Source: CAZHVS01 sp964536015
GTDB lineage: Bacteria; Bacteroidota; Ignavibacteria; Ignavibacteriales; Ignavibacteriaceae
Direction: 5' to 3'
DNA length: 64,000 bases
NCBI GenBank assembly: GCA_964536015.1
Contig: CAZHVS010000003.1
Coordinates: 124,001-188,000, forward strand
Shown here: piece after piece, positions 28,338-37,535 of the stretch
Numbering within the stretch: position 1 is the first letter of the stretch
Layout: each line of letters opens with the position of its first letter
Made by a program: the position numbers and the translations under genes
The notes under the pieces: generated by a model
Told to the model about the DNA's origin: nothing
Databases searched by the model: none
Seen by the model: only the letters and a program-made list of their open reading frames with translations

Positions 28338-29969
28338 ATGCTTAATTATGTTTGGCTTGGACTCATAATGCTCGGATTAGCTGCAGCAATTTCTTCAGAT
28401 TTTAGTGATAAATCTGCAAATAGATATCAAAGCGGAGTAGAAATTCCCGTGAAGATTCAATTTACAGATTCACTTTCTTCTTTTGAAGGAGCTAATACTT
28501 CAGCTAATATAGTATTAACTAAATCAAATTTTAACAAATTTTACAAAGAAAATATCCCAGAGGATGTCACACTTAATACTAAGCTGTCATTTTCTAAAAA
28601 TGAAAAATCATCAACTGTATATTTTTTAATTGACAAAACATTTCCAACATTATTCCAAAAAATGGCTAAAGTAAACGGTAAGGAGAATGATCTTACCGGT
28701 AAATTGATTGTTAAAAAAATTATTGATTCAAAAAGCGCTTATGCAAGTATAAAATTTGAAGACATCTCATTTATCAAAATGAAAGAAGTTACAAGTTCAG
28801 CAATTGAATATGCAGAGAATGCTGTTAAAATTGCTCTTGGTTTAATTGGTATTATGGCTATGTGGCTTGGCATCATGAAAATTGCTGAAGAAGCTGGAAT
28901 TATCAAATATATTGCAAAAGCACTTCAACCTGTAACTAAATTTCTTTTCCCGGATGTTCCTTCTGATCACCCTGCCATGGGTTCAATGATTATGAATTTT
29001 TCAGCGAACTTCCTGGGGCTAAGTAATGCCGCTACTCCTTTCGGCTTAAAAGCAATGGAAGAACTAAATAAACTAAATGAACAAAAAGATACAGCAACAA
29101 ATGCAATGTGTACTTTTCTAGCAATTAATACTGCTGGTATGACTTTAATCCCTGCCACAGCAATAGCAATACGAGCTTCATCAGGCAGTTCTGAACCTGC
29201 AATAATAATTGGAACAAGTTTATTTGGAGCAACGTGTGCAACAATTATGGGAGTATCTACAGCAAAAATTCTTGAAAAATTTCCTATAAAAGCGAATGAA
29301 TTTTCTTCCTGGTTAAAAAATAACTTTAAATTTTTTCTAATAGCTATATCAGTAATTGCAACAATAATTATTCTTTCTACAACAGGTTTATTTTCTGTAA
29401 TAGGAAAATTTTTTTCATTCATAAATCCTGAAATGATGAAAAATATTATTCAAGCTGTTTCAACGTTCGCTATTCCACTATTAATTTTATTATTTGTAGG
29501 ATTTGGTGCAATTAAAAAAGTAAAAGTATATGAACATTTTATCGAAGGGGCTAAAGAAGGTTTTAATGTGGCTGTAAGAATTATTCCATATTTAGTTGCA
29601 ATGTTAATGGCTATAGGAATATTCAGAGCAGGTGGAGCGATGGACTGGTTAATATACATCTTGCGTCCAATTACAGATTTAATTGGGATGCCTGCTGAAG
29701 CATTACCTATGGCATTGATGAGACCTCTATCCGGTAGCGGTTCTCTTGGTGTGATGGCTGAAACAATTTCTGTTCACGGACCAGATTCTTTTATTGGAAT
29801 TTTGGTCTCAACATTTTTTGGCAGTAGTGAAACAACCTTCTATGTGCTTGCAGTTTATTTCGGTTCTGTAAATATCAAAAAGACAAGACACGCTTTACCT
29901 GCTGGTTTAATTGCTGATATAAGTGGAGCTCTTGGTGCTTTATTTATTGTAAAACTTTTATTCGGTTAA
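28338..29969 (+). CDS. SpmA-SpmB fused spore maturation/nucleoside-recognition membrane protein
   Basis: A 543-residue inner-membrane protein with two Gate (nucleoside recognition) halves. The SpmA-like half (about 155-330) contains MIMNFSANFLGLSNAATPFGLKAMEELN. The SpmB-like half (about 340-543) contains GAKEGFNVAVRIIPYLVAMLMAIGIFR and LMRPLSGSGSLGVM. An N-terminal helix (about 1-19) is followed by about 120 extracytoplasmic residues that are not part of the core fold. Gate proteins in this family are thought to transport small metabolites, and the name reflects sporulation in Firmicutes, which this organism does not do. It is 14 nt after the amidase gene. Confidence 0.9.
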   Translation: MLNYVWLGLIMLGLAAAISSDFSDKSANRYQSGVEIPVKIQFTDSLSSFEGANTSANIVLTKSNFNKFYKENIPEDVTLNTKLSFSKNEKSSTVYFLIDKTFPTLFQKMAKVNGKENDLTGKLIVKKIIDSKSAYASIKFEDISFIKMKEVTSSAIEYAENAVKIALGLIGIMAMWLGIMKIAEEAGIIKYIAKALQPVTKFLFPDVPSDHPAMGSMIMNFSANFLGLSNAATPFGLKAMEELNKLNEQKDTATNAMCTFLAINTAGMTLIPATAIAIRASSGSSEPAIIIGTSLFGATCATIMGVSTAKILEKFPIKANEFSSWLKNNFKFFLIAISVIATIIILSTTGLFSVIGKFFSFINPEMMKNIIQAVSTFAIPLLILLFVGFGAIKKVKVYEHFIEGAKEGFNVAVRIIPYLVAMLMAIGIFRAGGAMDWLIYILRPITDLIGMPAEALPMALMRPLSGSGSLGVMAETISVHGPDSFIGILVSTFFGSSETTFYVLAVYFGSVNIKKTRHALPAGLIADISGALGALFIVKLLFG

Positions 29970-29982
29970 AGTATTTTATATG

Positions 29983-30020
29983 TAGATGAGTGAATATTAG
30001 AAATAGTGCTAGCTCATCTA
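29983..30020 (+). repeat. Inverted repeat downstream of the spmAB fusion
   Basis: Perfect 8-bp arms TAGATGAG (29983-29990) and CTCATCTA (30013-30020) with a 22-nt loop and no following T-run. It may be a weak processing or termination hairpin. It could also be chance. Confidence 0.3.
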
Positions 30021-30090
30021 ATTATTAATTCTCATTATTCGGTTCTAGTATTATTTATTAATATTGGAAGTAATATTATTTAACAAACAA

Positions 30091-30116
30091 AAAAGGTCAC
30101 GTTGAGGTGACCTTTT
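30091..30116. terminator. Bidirectional terminator between spmAB and the OmpA-family gene
   Basis: A perfect 10-bp stem AAAAGGTCAC/GTGACCTTTT with a 6-nt loop and A/T flanks on both sides. It is placed to stop both the plus-strand operon and the minus-strand OmpA-family gene (stop at 30139). Confidence 0.88.
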
Positions 30117-30138
30117 CTGATTTAAATTTACTTATCAA

Positions 30139-31293
30139 TTACTTGCTGAGAATCTTGAATTCAATTCTTCTGTTAAGCATTCTTCCTTCCGGAGTCTTGT
30201 TATCAGAAACTGGTTGTGATTCGCCCATTCCTGATGTAGTCAGTCTTGAAGCTTCAACTCCTTTAGCAACTAAGAATCTCTTAACTGTCTCTGCACGTTG
30301 TAATGACAATTTCTTATTGAATCCTTCAGAACCAACATTATCCGTATGTCCTTGGATTTCAACTTTAACTGTAGGATTGTTCATTAATGTTCTTGCAGCA
30401 TCAACTAAAATTGGGAATGATTCTGGCATTAAAGTAGCTTTTCCAAATTCAAAGTTAACTCCAATAAGAACCCATTTATCTTTCAAGGTAACTTCTTTTT
30501 GAGAATATTTAGCTACGATATCTTCAATTTTCTTGTAATCAATATCTACAGGTTTGTGAGAATATTTTTCAACTATTTTCTCAATCTTGTTGTAATCGAT
30601 TAAAGCATCTTGCGGTATTTTAGCAGTTATACCTGTGTAAAGATCACAAATTGGGGAAGTTTCACCTTTATCAAACATCCAGATAAAACCAACTTCAAAT
30701 GAACCGTAAGCATCTGGTGTCATTGGTATAGTACTACCAAAAGCACTTGGGACATTACCATAAGCTCCATCAATTTTGTTATTGGCAACCTGATGATATC
30801 CAAGTTCGGTTTTAATTTTCCAATTTTCACTAATTCCCCAATTAGCTCCAAATAACAGATTAATCTGGTAATCCTGATAATTAGTATTGTTAGGAACGTT
30901 CCAACCATACTTTACATTCATCGTATAACCACCTACTCCTATGCCCAAATAAGGTGAAATAGGTTCACAAGGTACAAAATTATAAATCAGATCAAAATTT
31001 GCACCCATTAGAGTCGAAATCTGAGAAAAGTTTGTTGCTGCACCAGGACGCAAAGCATCATATTTACCACGAATATCAAGGTAGAATCCCTGCAACCTCA
31101 TACCAACATGCTCGGAGAAATTTCTTTGTAAGGAAAGAAATCCACCGTAGTTCCCTTCGTTTCCATTGATCTCAGCAGACATATATCTTGGATATAAAAA
31201 TCCAAAGCCCAAAGACCAGCTATCAGTATAAGCCTGTGGATACGAAGAGTTAAAAACAAAAATTAATGCGATTAAAAGAAATAATTTTTTCAT
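30139..31293 (-). CDS. OmpA-family outer-membrane protein with peptidoglycan-binding domain
   Basis: A 384-residue protein. I place the start at the ATG at 31293. It has a strong GGGAGG site and begins a signal peptide (about 1-20, SYPQA), while an in-frame upstream ATG only adds 38 non-conserved residues. An N-terminal eight-strand-type barrel (about 25-215) and a linker with two related KIEKIVEKYSHKPVDIDYK-type units (about 235-270) come first. The C-terminal OmpA domain (about 275-384) has the VEIQGHTDNVGS core and LNRRIEFKIL end. It links the outer membrane to the cell wall. The linker is conserved in pattern with other phylum members. Confidence 0.93.
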   Translation of the reverse strand: MKKLFLLIALIFVFNSSYPQAYTDSWSLGFGFLYPRYMSAEINGNEGNYGGFLSLQRNFSEHVGMRLQGFYLDIRGKYDALRPGAATNFSQISTLMGANFDLIYNFVPCEPISPYLGIGVGGYTMNVKYGWNVPNNTNYQDYQINLLFGANWGISENWKIKTELGYHQVANNKIDGAYGNVPSAFGSTIPMTPDAYGSFEVGFIWMFDKGETSPICDLYTGITAKIPQDALIDYNKIEKIVEKYSHKPVDIDYKKIEDIVAKYSQKEVTLKDKWVLIGVNFEFGKATLMPESFPILVDAARTLMNNPTVKVEIQGHTDNVGSEGFNKKLSLQRAETVKRFLVAKGVEASRLTTSGMGESQPVSDNKTPEGRMLNRRIEFKILSK

Positions 31294-31535
31294 ATACCTC
31301 CCTCCCGGAAGTTTATAAATGAATGATTTAACAAAACTTATAGTCATAATATCAAGAAAAACTTTATTTACTTGTTCTAAGATATAATTATCACAAATAA
31401 AAATCAAATAGTTTACAAAAAAAATTTTAAAAAAATCTATATCCTAAATTGCTATTAAACTTTTTTGGGACAAAAATTCTTAATGCAATTAAGATAAAAA
31501 AAAGTATATTAGCAAGAACTTTTTTAAAAAATTTA

Positions 31536-31610
31536 CGGGGTGTAGCGCAGTCCGGTTAGCGCGCTTGGTTCGGGACCAAGAGGTCGAGAGTTCAAATCTC
31601 TCCACCCCGA
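31536..31610 (+). tRNA. tRNA-Pro (anticodon CGG)
   Basis: A 75-nt cloverleaf. The acceptor is CGGGGTG paired with CACCCCG with A as discriminator. The D arm is GCGC-type, the anticodon stem CTTGG/CCAAG encloses loop TTCGGGA, and the T arm is GAGAG-TTCAAAT-CTCTC. CCA is not encoded and must be added after transcription. Confidence 0.95.
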
Positions 31611-31636
31611 CATCAAAAATTGAATTAAAAAAATTA

Positions 31637-32179
31637 TTATACTTTTAATGTTTCCTGCCCTTTTTCCCAGCTACACGGGCAAAGTTCACCAGTCTGTAGA
31701 GCATCTAAAGTACGCAAAACTTCTTTTACATTTCTTCCGACATTTAAATCATTAACTGATACAAAACGAATTATTCCATCAGTGTCAACTATAAAAGTTG
31801 CTCTGTATGCAACTTTTTCATTGCTTTCAAGAATTCCTAATTCTTCTGCTAATGATTTGGATGTATCTGCAAGAAGAGGAAATTTTAAATCCTTTAAATC
31901 AGGATGACTATTTCTCCAGGCAAGGTGTACAAATTCAGAATCTGTTGAAGCACCAATAAGATATGCATTCCGATTAGTAAACTCGTTGTAATATTTATTG
32001 AATTCAGCAATTTCTGTTGGACAAACAAATGTAAAGTCTTTAGGATACCAAAACATCACTAGCCATTTTTTTGCCTGCAAAATTCCAGATAAGCTGACCG
32101 ATTGAAATTCTTTCCCATGCTCTAAAGAGACAGCAGAAAGTTTATTGAATTCAGGAAATTTTTCTCCAATTGTTAACAT
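31637..32179 (-). CDS. Peroxiredoxin (AhpC/TSA family)
   Basis: A 180-residue 2-Cys-type peroxiredoxin reducing hydrogen peroxide and alkyl hydroperoxides. The peroxidatic cysteine is C53 in the DFTFVCPTE motif. The C-terminal CPC pair (C167, C169) resembles the resolving-cysteine region of AhpC/Prx1 members. I start it at the ATG at 32179 (MLTIGEKFPEF, the usual family N-terminus) because AAAGG lies 8 nt upstream. An ATG five codons earlier overlaps that ribosome site. It is monocistronic, beside the tRNA. Confidence 0.93.
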   Translation of the reverse strand: MLTIGEKFPEFNKLSAVSLEHGKEFQSVSLSGILQAKKWLVMFWYPKDFTFVCPTEIAEFNKYYNEFTNRNAYLIGASTDSEFVHLAWRNSHPDLKDLKFPLLADTSKSLAEELGILESNEKVAYRATFIVDTDGIIRFVSVNDLNVGRNVKEVLRTLDALQTGELCPCSWEKGQETLKV

Positions 32180-32254
32180 TAAACTACCTTTCATATTTTT
32201 ATTTTTTAGATCACCTATAAAAATGTTTTTAAAATCAATTTAGTTCCATTTTTT

Positions 32255-32284
32255 TTGATATTCTTTTCTCTTGCCTCATATATA
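32255..32284 (+). promoter_or_regulatory. Candidate sigma-70-type promoter for the porQ-like gene
   Basis: TTGATA (32255-32260) and TATATA (32279-32284) lie 18 nt apart, with a predicted start about 33 nt before the ATG. This is suggestive only, given the high AT content. Confidence 0.4.
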
Positions 32285-32323
32285 GTTAAAGTATGAAATT
32301 GAGCTGTAAATTTTAAGGAGTTT

Positions 32324-33256
32324 ATGAAAAACTGGTTTTGCTTTCTAATTATAATTACGTCAGGTTTGATCTTTGCACAAAACAATACATTTGAATTTCT
32401 AAGAATAAATACAAGTCCAAGGGCAGCAGCACTGGGTGGTTCATTTGTTTCTAATTATGACGACGCAGATGTAATTTTTTATAATCCAGCAGGCACAAAA
32501 TTACTTTCAGATATTCCTGTCTCATTCAGTTTTATTAAACATTTACTTGATATTAATCTTACCTCCGTTTCTGCAAGCAAAGACTTTGAAGGAATAGGAA
32601 GAATTTCCGGTGGAATAAAATACATTAATTATGGCTCTTTTCAAGGAGCTGACAACTTTGGAAATAAAACCTCAGAATATGGTGCCGGAGAGTTCGCATT
32701 CTACGCTGGCTATGCAGGAACTATTGATGAAAATTTTTATTTCGGAGCGAATTTAAAATTTATTTATTCAGGAATTGAAAATTATTCGTCGACTGCTATA
32801 GCAACTGATATTGGTTTACATTATACTATACCTGAACAAAATCTACATATTGGATTAGCAGTTTTGAATATTGGTACTCAATTATCATCTTATGTTAATT
32901 CTAAAGAATCTCTTCCACTTGATGTAACATTTGGTATTTCAGATAAACTGAAACATTTACCATTCCAGTTCTTTCTTGATTTTCACAGAATAAATGTCAC
33001 CAAACCAAAATTTATGAAAAGGTTTGATGAATTTACTCTTGGTGGTGAATTTACGCTTAGTAAAGTTATTAAATTACGGTTGGGTTATGATAACCAGAAA
33101 AGAAAAGATTTTAAAATTGCTAACTTCTCTGGGCTGGCTGGATTTAATGCTGGAATTGGAATTACAATAAAAGATTATAATTTTAATTACGCTTTTTCTT
33201 CACTTGGACAAATTGGCGGAATACATTCAATCGGAATCAATACTTCTTTTAATTAG
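32324..33256 (+). CDS. porQ: Type IX secretion system protein PorQ-like
   Basis: A 310-residue outer-membrane protein with a signal peptide (about 1-18). The mature start FEFLRINTSPRAAALGGSFVSNYDDADVIFYNPAG is the PorQ form of the PorV/PorQ/UPF0164 signature. The remainder is alternating barrel strands ending GGIHSIGINTSFN. PorQ works with PorU, PorV and PorZ in the attachment complex of type IX secretion, which modifies and anchors cargo at the cell surface. No other Por gene is adjacent. The ATG follows AAGGAG. It converges with the TPR gene, and the 3' ends overlap by 8 nt. Confidence 0.88.
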   Translation: MKNWFCFLIIITSGLIFAQNNTFEFLRINTSPRAAALGGSFVSNYDDADVIFYNPAGTKLLSDIPVSFSFIKHLLDINLTSVSASKDFEGIGRISGGIKYINYGSFQGADNFGNKTSEYGAGEFAFYAGYAGTIDENFYFGANLKFIYSGIENYSSTAIATDIGLHYTIPEQNLHIGLAVLNIGTQLSSYVNSKESLPLDVTFGISDKLKHLPFQFFLDFHRINVTKPKFMKRFDEFTLGGEFTLSKVIKLRLGYDNQKRKDFKIANFSGLAGFNAGIGITIKDYNFNYAFSSLGQIGGIHSIGINTSFN

Positions 33257-34400
33257 TATAAGGTTTATCTAAATATTGTTTGGCAAGCACTTTGGATTGT
33301 CCGTATTCTTTCATGTCTAAGACTTGTTTGTAATATTTAATTGCTTCATCTCTGTTGTCAAGAAGATCATTAACCATTCCCAAGTACAAAACAGAATTAA
33401 TCAGAAAACCTGATTCTTTTTCAGTATCTATTTTTAACGAAGTCTTTACACACTCTTCAAAAAATATTTTTGAAGAATCAGGATTATTTCTATCTTTATA
33501 TTCAAGTCCAATATAATACGTTGCTTCTCGATATGCTTTATTATTATATCCAAAGTACTTTAGATTACATTTATCATAAACCTTCAACCAGGTTGAAAAT
33601 GCCGATTGCATGTCGCCTAAACGGACAGATATTCTTCCAAACCATCTTTCAAAAATTGCATTGTCAGGAAATTCATCATATAACATTTTAGCAAACTCAA
33701 TTGCTTTCCAGGGCTGGTCTTCATATTGATAATAAAGTGTGGTTAGAAAATATTGTGCTTCATACTTTGCATATTTCCCATTATAAGCAGTATTTGTTAG
33801 CTGCCGAATTCCCTTTTCTTTATCACCTTTAGGAAAGAAAACCATTAATGGTTTTATCAATGGATATCTATCAGGAATAACAGCTGCGTAGTAATTATAA
33901 ATGCCAAATCCCAGTTCAACATCATTATTTGTAGGATCAAGTTTCGAAGCTTTTTGAACAATTGGCAATGCTTCTCTTCCATCATCGGCAGCTTTTAACC
34001 AACTTTCTCTGATAGCACGAAGTCTTCCACGAAAACCAATTGCTCCACCTTTAAAGAAAAGTGCATCAACATTTTTATCGTCTTTATCAAGAATTTTATC
34101 ACACTGAAAAATTACATCTTCCAGTTTCTGGAAAAATATATCATCATATATTTCAACGTCAAGATCTACAAGAATTTTCCACCAGTCAATCATTGCAAGG
34201 AAAAATCGTCCTGCCGGATGATTTGGATAATCAGCCATCAATGTTCGAAAAGTTTTTTCAGCTTCCGGAAATTTTAAATTATAAATTTCTTTTATACCTT
34301 TTGTTACTGTTGAATCAAATGATCTTCCCTGAGGAAATCCATTAAAAAACAAAACCAACAAAAACAAAATGGTCATTAAGGAATTTTTATGTAGAATCAT
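33249..34400 (-). CDS. Exported tetratricopeptide-repeat protein
   Basis: A 383-residue secreted protein with a signal peptide (about 1-23, NGFPQ). TPR-like helix pairs begin at IYNLKFPEAEKTFRTLMADYPNHPAGRFFLAM (about 40-71) and recur, for example at PWKAIEFAKMLYDEFPDNAIFERW and NRDEAIKYYKQVLDM near the C-terminus. It probably serves as a periplasmic protein-protein scaffold. Nothing shows its partner. The start has a GGAG site 8 nt upstream. Confidence 0.85.
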   Translation of the reverse strand: MILHKNSLMTILFLLVLFFNGFPQGRSFDSTVTKGIKEIYNLKFPEAEKTFRTLMADYPNHPAGRFFLAMIDWWKILVDLDVEIYDDIFFQKLEDVIFQCDKILDKDDKNVDALFFKGGAIGFRGRLRAIRESWLKAADDGREALPIVQKASKLDPTNNDVELGFGIYNYYAAVIPDRYPLIKPLMVFFPKGDKEKGIRQLTNTAYNGKYAKYEAQYFLTTLYYQYEDQPWKAIEFAKMLYDEFPDNAIFERWFGRISVRLGDMQSAFSTWLKVYDKCNLKYFGYNNKAYREATYYIGLEYKDRNNPDSSKIFFEECVKTSLKIDTEKESGFLINSVLYLGMVNDLLDNRDEAIKYYKQVLDMKEYGQSKVLAKQYLDKPYTN

Positions 34401-34485
34401 TTTAAATCTCCTAATATTTTTTGACCAGTATTATAATTCAAATCAAAATTTTCATAAAAATATAAAAACGCATATTAGGCATTTA

Positions 34486-35928
34486 TCAATTAAAAAGTTT
34501 TTCCATGATATAATTTTTAAGTTGATCAGAATTTAATCTAATCTGTCGCATCGAATCTCTATCTCTTACAGTAACAGTATTATCCTGAAGAGTTTGAGTG
34601 TCAACAGTAATACTGTAAGGAGTTCCAATTTCATCCTGTCTTCTATATCTTCTGCCAATAGCTCCTTTATCATCATAAAATATTTTTAGATACTTTCTTA
34701 TATCTTTCTCAATGTTCCGTGCATATTCGGGCATTCCATCTTTATTAACAAGCGGAAGTATTGCGGCTGTTATTGGTGCAAGTTTTGGATGAAATTTCAT
34801 AACGGTTCTAATTTCCATTTTTCCATCAGCTGTCGGAGCTTCTTCTTCATTATATGCATCAATTAAAAAAGCCATAAATGATCTGCTTGCACCAGCAGAT
34901 GTTTCAATAATAAAAGGAGTAAATTTTTCTTTCGATTCCTCATCAAAATATTTTAATGATTTACCAGAAAATTCTTCATGACGACTTAAATCAAAATCAG
35001 TACGATTATGAATACCTTCTATTTCACCCCATCCAAATGGAAATTCGTATTCAATATCTGTTGCCTCTTTTGCATAATGAGCAAGTTTATTTTGCGGATG
35101 ATCGTGATAACGAAGTTTTGATTGTGTCATCCCCAGTTCATAAAACCATTTAAGTCTTTCTTCCTTCCAATAGTCATACCATTTCTTATCCTCGTTAGGA
35201 TTAACAAAGAACTGCATTTCCATTTGTTCAAATTCTCTTGTACGAAACAGAAAATATTTGGTATTAATTTCATTTCTAAATGCCTTACCAACCTGTGCAA
35301 TTCCAAAAGGAATTTTCTGTCGTGAAGCTCCTTGAACATTCAAAAAATTCACGAAAATTCCCTGAGCTGTTTCAGGTCTTAAAAATACTGTTGCGCTTGC
35401 ATCTTCAAGGGGTCCGATAAAAGTTTTGAACATCAAATTAAATTGACGGGCTGAAGTAAAAGTGGATTTATTTCCACATTGCGGACAATTTATTTCATTC
35501 AAGATTTTTCCAGACACTTCCCTATCTTCTAAAAGAACCAGAAAGTCACCGCGAATTGCAAGTTCTTCAAGAATTTTTTCTTTCTTTTTATCAGAAATCA
35601 TTTCAGCAAGAATATCAAGTCTGAACCTGGATTTACACTGTTTACAATCAACCATCGGATCAGTAAAATTTTCAACGTGGCCTGAAGCTTCCCAAACTCG
35701 CGGATGCATTAATATTGAAGCATCAAGTCCTTCAACATTTTCGCGGTAAGTCATAAACTTCCACCACTCCTCTTTAATATTTTTTAATAATTCAACACCT
35801 AAGGGACCATAATCCCAGCATCCATTAAGGCCACCATAAATCTCGCTTGATTGAAATACAAATCCTCGCCTTTTTGATAAAGAAACAATTTTCTCTAATA
35901 AATCATTTTTATTTTTCGATTGACTCAA
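34486..35928 (-). CDS. glyS: Glycyl-tRNA synthetase (dimeric, eukaryote/archaeal-like type)
   Basis: A 480-residue class II glycyl-tRNA synthetase of the alpha2 type, charging tRNA-Gly with glycine. The start is TTG at 35928 with AGGAG 9 nt upstream, directly before the conserved SLSKRRGFVFQSSEIYGGLNGCWDYGPLG. Cysteine pairs CKQC and CPQC (about 95-160) form the zinc-ribbon insertion. Motif 2 (FRTREFEQMEMQFF) and motif 3 (SRSFMAFLIDAY) are intact, and an anticodon-binding domain ends the protein. It is monocistronic. Confidence 0.97.
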   Translation of the reverse strand: MSQSKNKNDLLEKIVSLSKRRGFVFQSSEIYGGLNGCWDYGPLGVELLKNIKEEWWKFMTYRENVEGLDASILMHPRVWEASGHVENFTDPMVDCKQCKSRFRLDILAEMISDKKKEKILEELAIRGDFLVLLEDREVSGKILNEINCPQCGNKSTFTSARQFNLMFKTFIGPLEDASATVFLRPETAQGIFVNFLNVQGASRQKIPFGIAQVGKAFRNEINTKYFLFRTREFEQMEMQFFVNPNEDKKWYDYWKEERLKWFYELGMTQSKLRYHDHPQNKLAHYAKEATDIEYEFPFGWGEIEGIHNRTDFDLSRHEEFSGKSLKYFDEESKEKFTPFIIETSAGASRSFMAFLIDAYNEEEAPTADGKMEIRTVMKFHPKLAPITAAILPLVNKDGMPEYARNIEKDIRKYLKIFYDDKGAIGRRYRRQDEIGTPYSITVDTQTLQDNTVTVRDRDSMRQIRLNSDQLKNYIMEKLFN

Positions 35929-36077
35929 TTACTATTTCTCCTGTTTAAAAATTTTCGTGCAAATATACACAAAAGACATTGAATAAACTGAATTGATTTG
36001 GATAAATATTCCCTCTTTTCTTTAGTGGAATATGTCTTATTTTTGCTTATTAAGATAACAAAAAAAATAAAGGTAAT

Positions 36078-37526
36078 ATGCCTGAACAAATTTCATTTGA
36101 ATGCAAAATGTTAAATGATTTGCCGCATATGTTTTTCATTCTCTCAGAGATTGGCGAAATACTTGAGGCAAATAATACAGCTTATAAAATATTACAAACT
36201 TCTGAAAAAGAATTGAAGAGTATGCTGTTTTCAGACATTTATCATTCATCTTGTTTTGTTGAAATTGAACAAGCTTTCAAAGAGACATTAAAGACTGGTA
36301 TAAGCCAGGAATTACCAGCTAAATTCAAAGTTAATGGTGCTTTGATAGATGTACAAATTTTCTTTAATCGAATTAATGTTGGAAAATCAAATACAAAAAA
36401 AATACTTGTCCTTGCAAAAGATATAACAGTCGAAAAACAAAAAGAAATTGACCTGTTACGATTTTATAATGTAGCTCAAAACACAGTAAACCCTCTACAG
36501 ATAACAGACATAAACGGAAACATGATTTATGTAAACCCTGCTTTTGAAAAAGCAAGCGGTTACAAAAAAGAAGAGTTGATTGGGAAAAATCCAAATATTT
36601 TCAGCAGTCACAAATTATCAAAAAAATTCTGGGATGAAATGTGGACAACTATTTCAAGCGGTAATGTTTGGGTTGGCGAGGTCGAAAACAAAAAGAAAAA
36701 CGGAGAATCATTATTTACTCAATTACTGATTTCTCCAATTCTTGATAATGACAAAAAAGTTATTGGATATTTTGGAATACACAGAGATTTGACAGACAAA
36801 AGACTACTCGAAAAACAATTAATTCATACACAAAAAATGGAAAGTATAGGAACGCTTGCCGCTGGCGTAGCCCATGAAGTAGGAAATCCTCTCGCTTCAA
36901 TATCTGCACTCGTTCAGATTGTACAACGATCAACAGAAGATGAGTTTATTAAGGAAAAACTTGAGCTGGTAAAAAAACAAATTGCACGAATATCAAAAAT
37001 AATTCGTGATTTGGTGGATTTTTCAAAACCATCAAACTATGAATTACAGCAGACGGATATAAATGAGAACCTAAAAGAAGCAATTGAAATTGTAAGAGTT
37101 GGAAAGAAAGCAAAAAATCTTAACTTTAGTTTTTTACCTGATGAAAATCTTGCTCCAATGAATCTTGTAAGTGACCAGATTCAACAAGTGTTTGTTAACA
37201 TATTAATTAATGCTGTTGATGCTATAATAGAAAAACAGCAAAAACTTAACTTGAACTTTGTAGGAGAAATTGAAGTTACATCCAAATCAGTTAATAATAT
37301 TGTATTAATTAAATTTTCTGATAATGGAATTGGAATACCAGAAAATTTTACATCGAAAATTTTTGAGCCTTTTTATACTTCTAAAACTGATGGAAAAGGA
37401 ACTGGACTTGGTTTATGGGTAAGTTATGGAATAATAAAAAGTTTTCAGGGAGATATTAGAGTAGAAAGTGAATTAAATAAAGGGACATCTTTCGTAATAG
37501 AATTACCCCGAATTCATAATTATTAA
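36078..37526 (+). CDS. PAS-domain sensor histidine kinase (NtrB-like)
   Basis: A 482-residue soluble kinase with two PAS domains (about 8-115 and 125-245, the second with NGNMIYVNPAFEKASGYKKEELIGKNP and a PAC tail). HisKA has phosphoacceptor H266 in GVAHEVGNPLAS. HATPase_c (about 365-480) has FSDNGIGIP and GKGTGLGLWVSYGII. There is no transmembrane segment, so the signal is cytoplasmic. It is 9 nt before the sigma-54-type response regulator, its obvious partner. Confidence 0.95.
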   Translation: MPEQISFECKMLNDLPHMFFILSEIGEILEANNTAYKILQTSEKELKSMLFSDIYHSSCFVEIEQAFKETLKTGISQELPAKFKVNGALIDVQIFFNRINVGKSNTKKILVLAKDITVEKQKEIDLLRFYNVAQNTVNPLQITDINGNMIYVNPAFEKASGYKKEELIGKNPNIFSSHKLSKKFWDEMWTTISSGNVWVGEVENKKKNGESLFTQLLISPILDNDKKVIGYFGIHRDLTDKRLLEKQLIHTQKMESIGTLAAGVAHEVGNPLASISALVQIVQRSTEDEFIKEKLELVKKQIARISKIIRDLVDFSKPSNYELQQTDINENLKEAIEIVRVGKKAKNLNFSFLPDENLAPMNLVSDQIQQVFVNILINAVDAIIEKQQKLNLNFVGEIEVTSKSVNNIVLIKFSDNGIGIPENFTSKIFEPFYTSKTDGKGTGLGLWVSYGIIKSFQGDIRVESELNKGTSFVIELPRIHNY

Positions 37527-37535
37527 AGGAAAATT

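Noticed and set aside
31294..31407. Longer start for the OmpA-family protein
   Set aside because: The strong GGGAGG site and the signal peptide mark the ATG at 31293. The extension reads through the leader.
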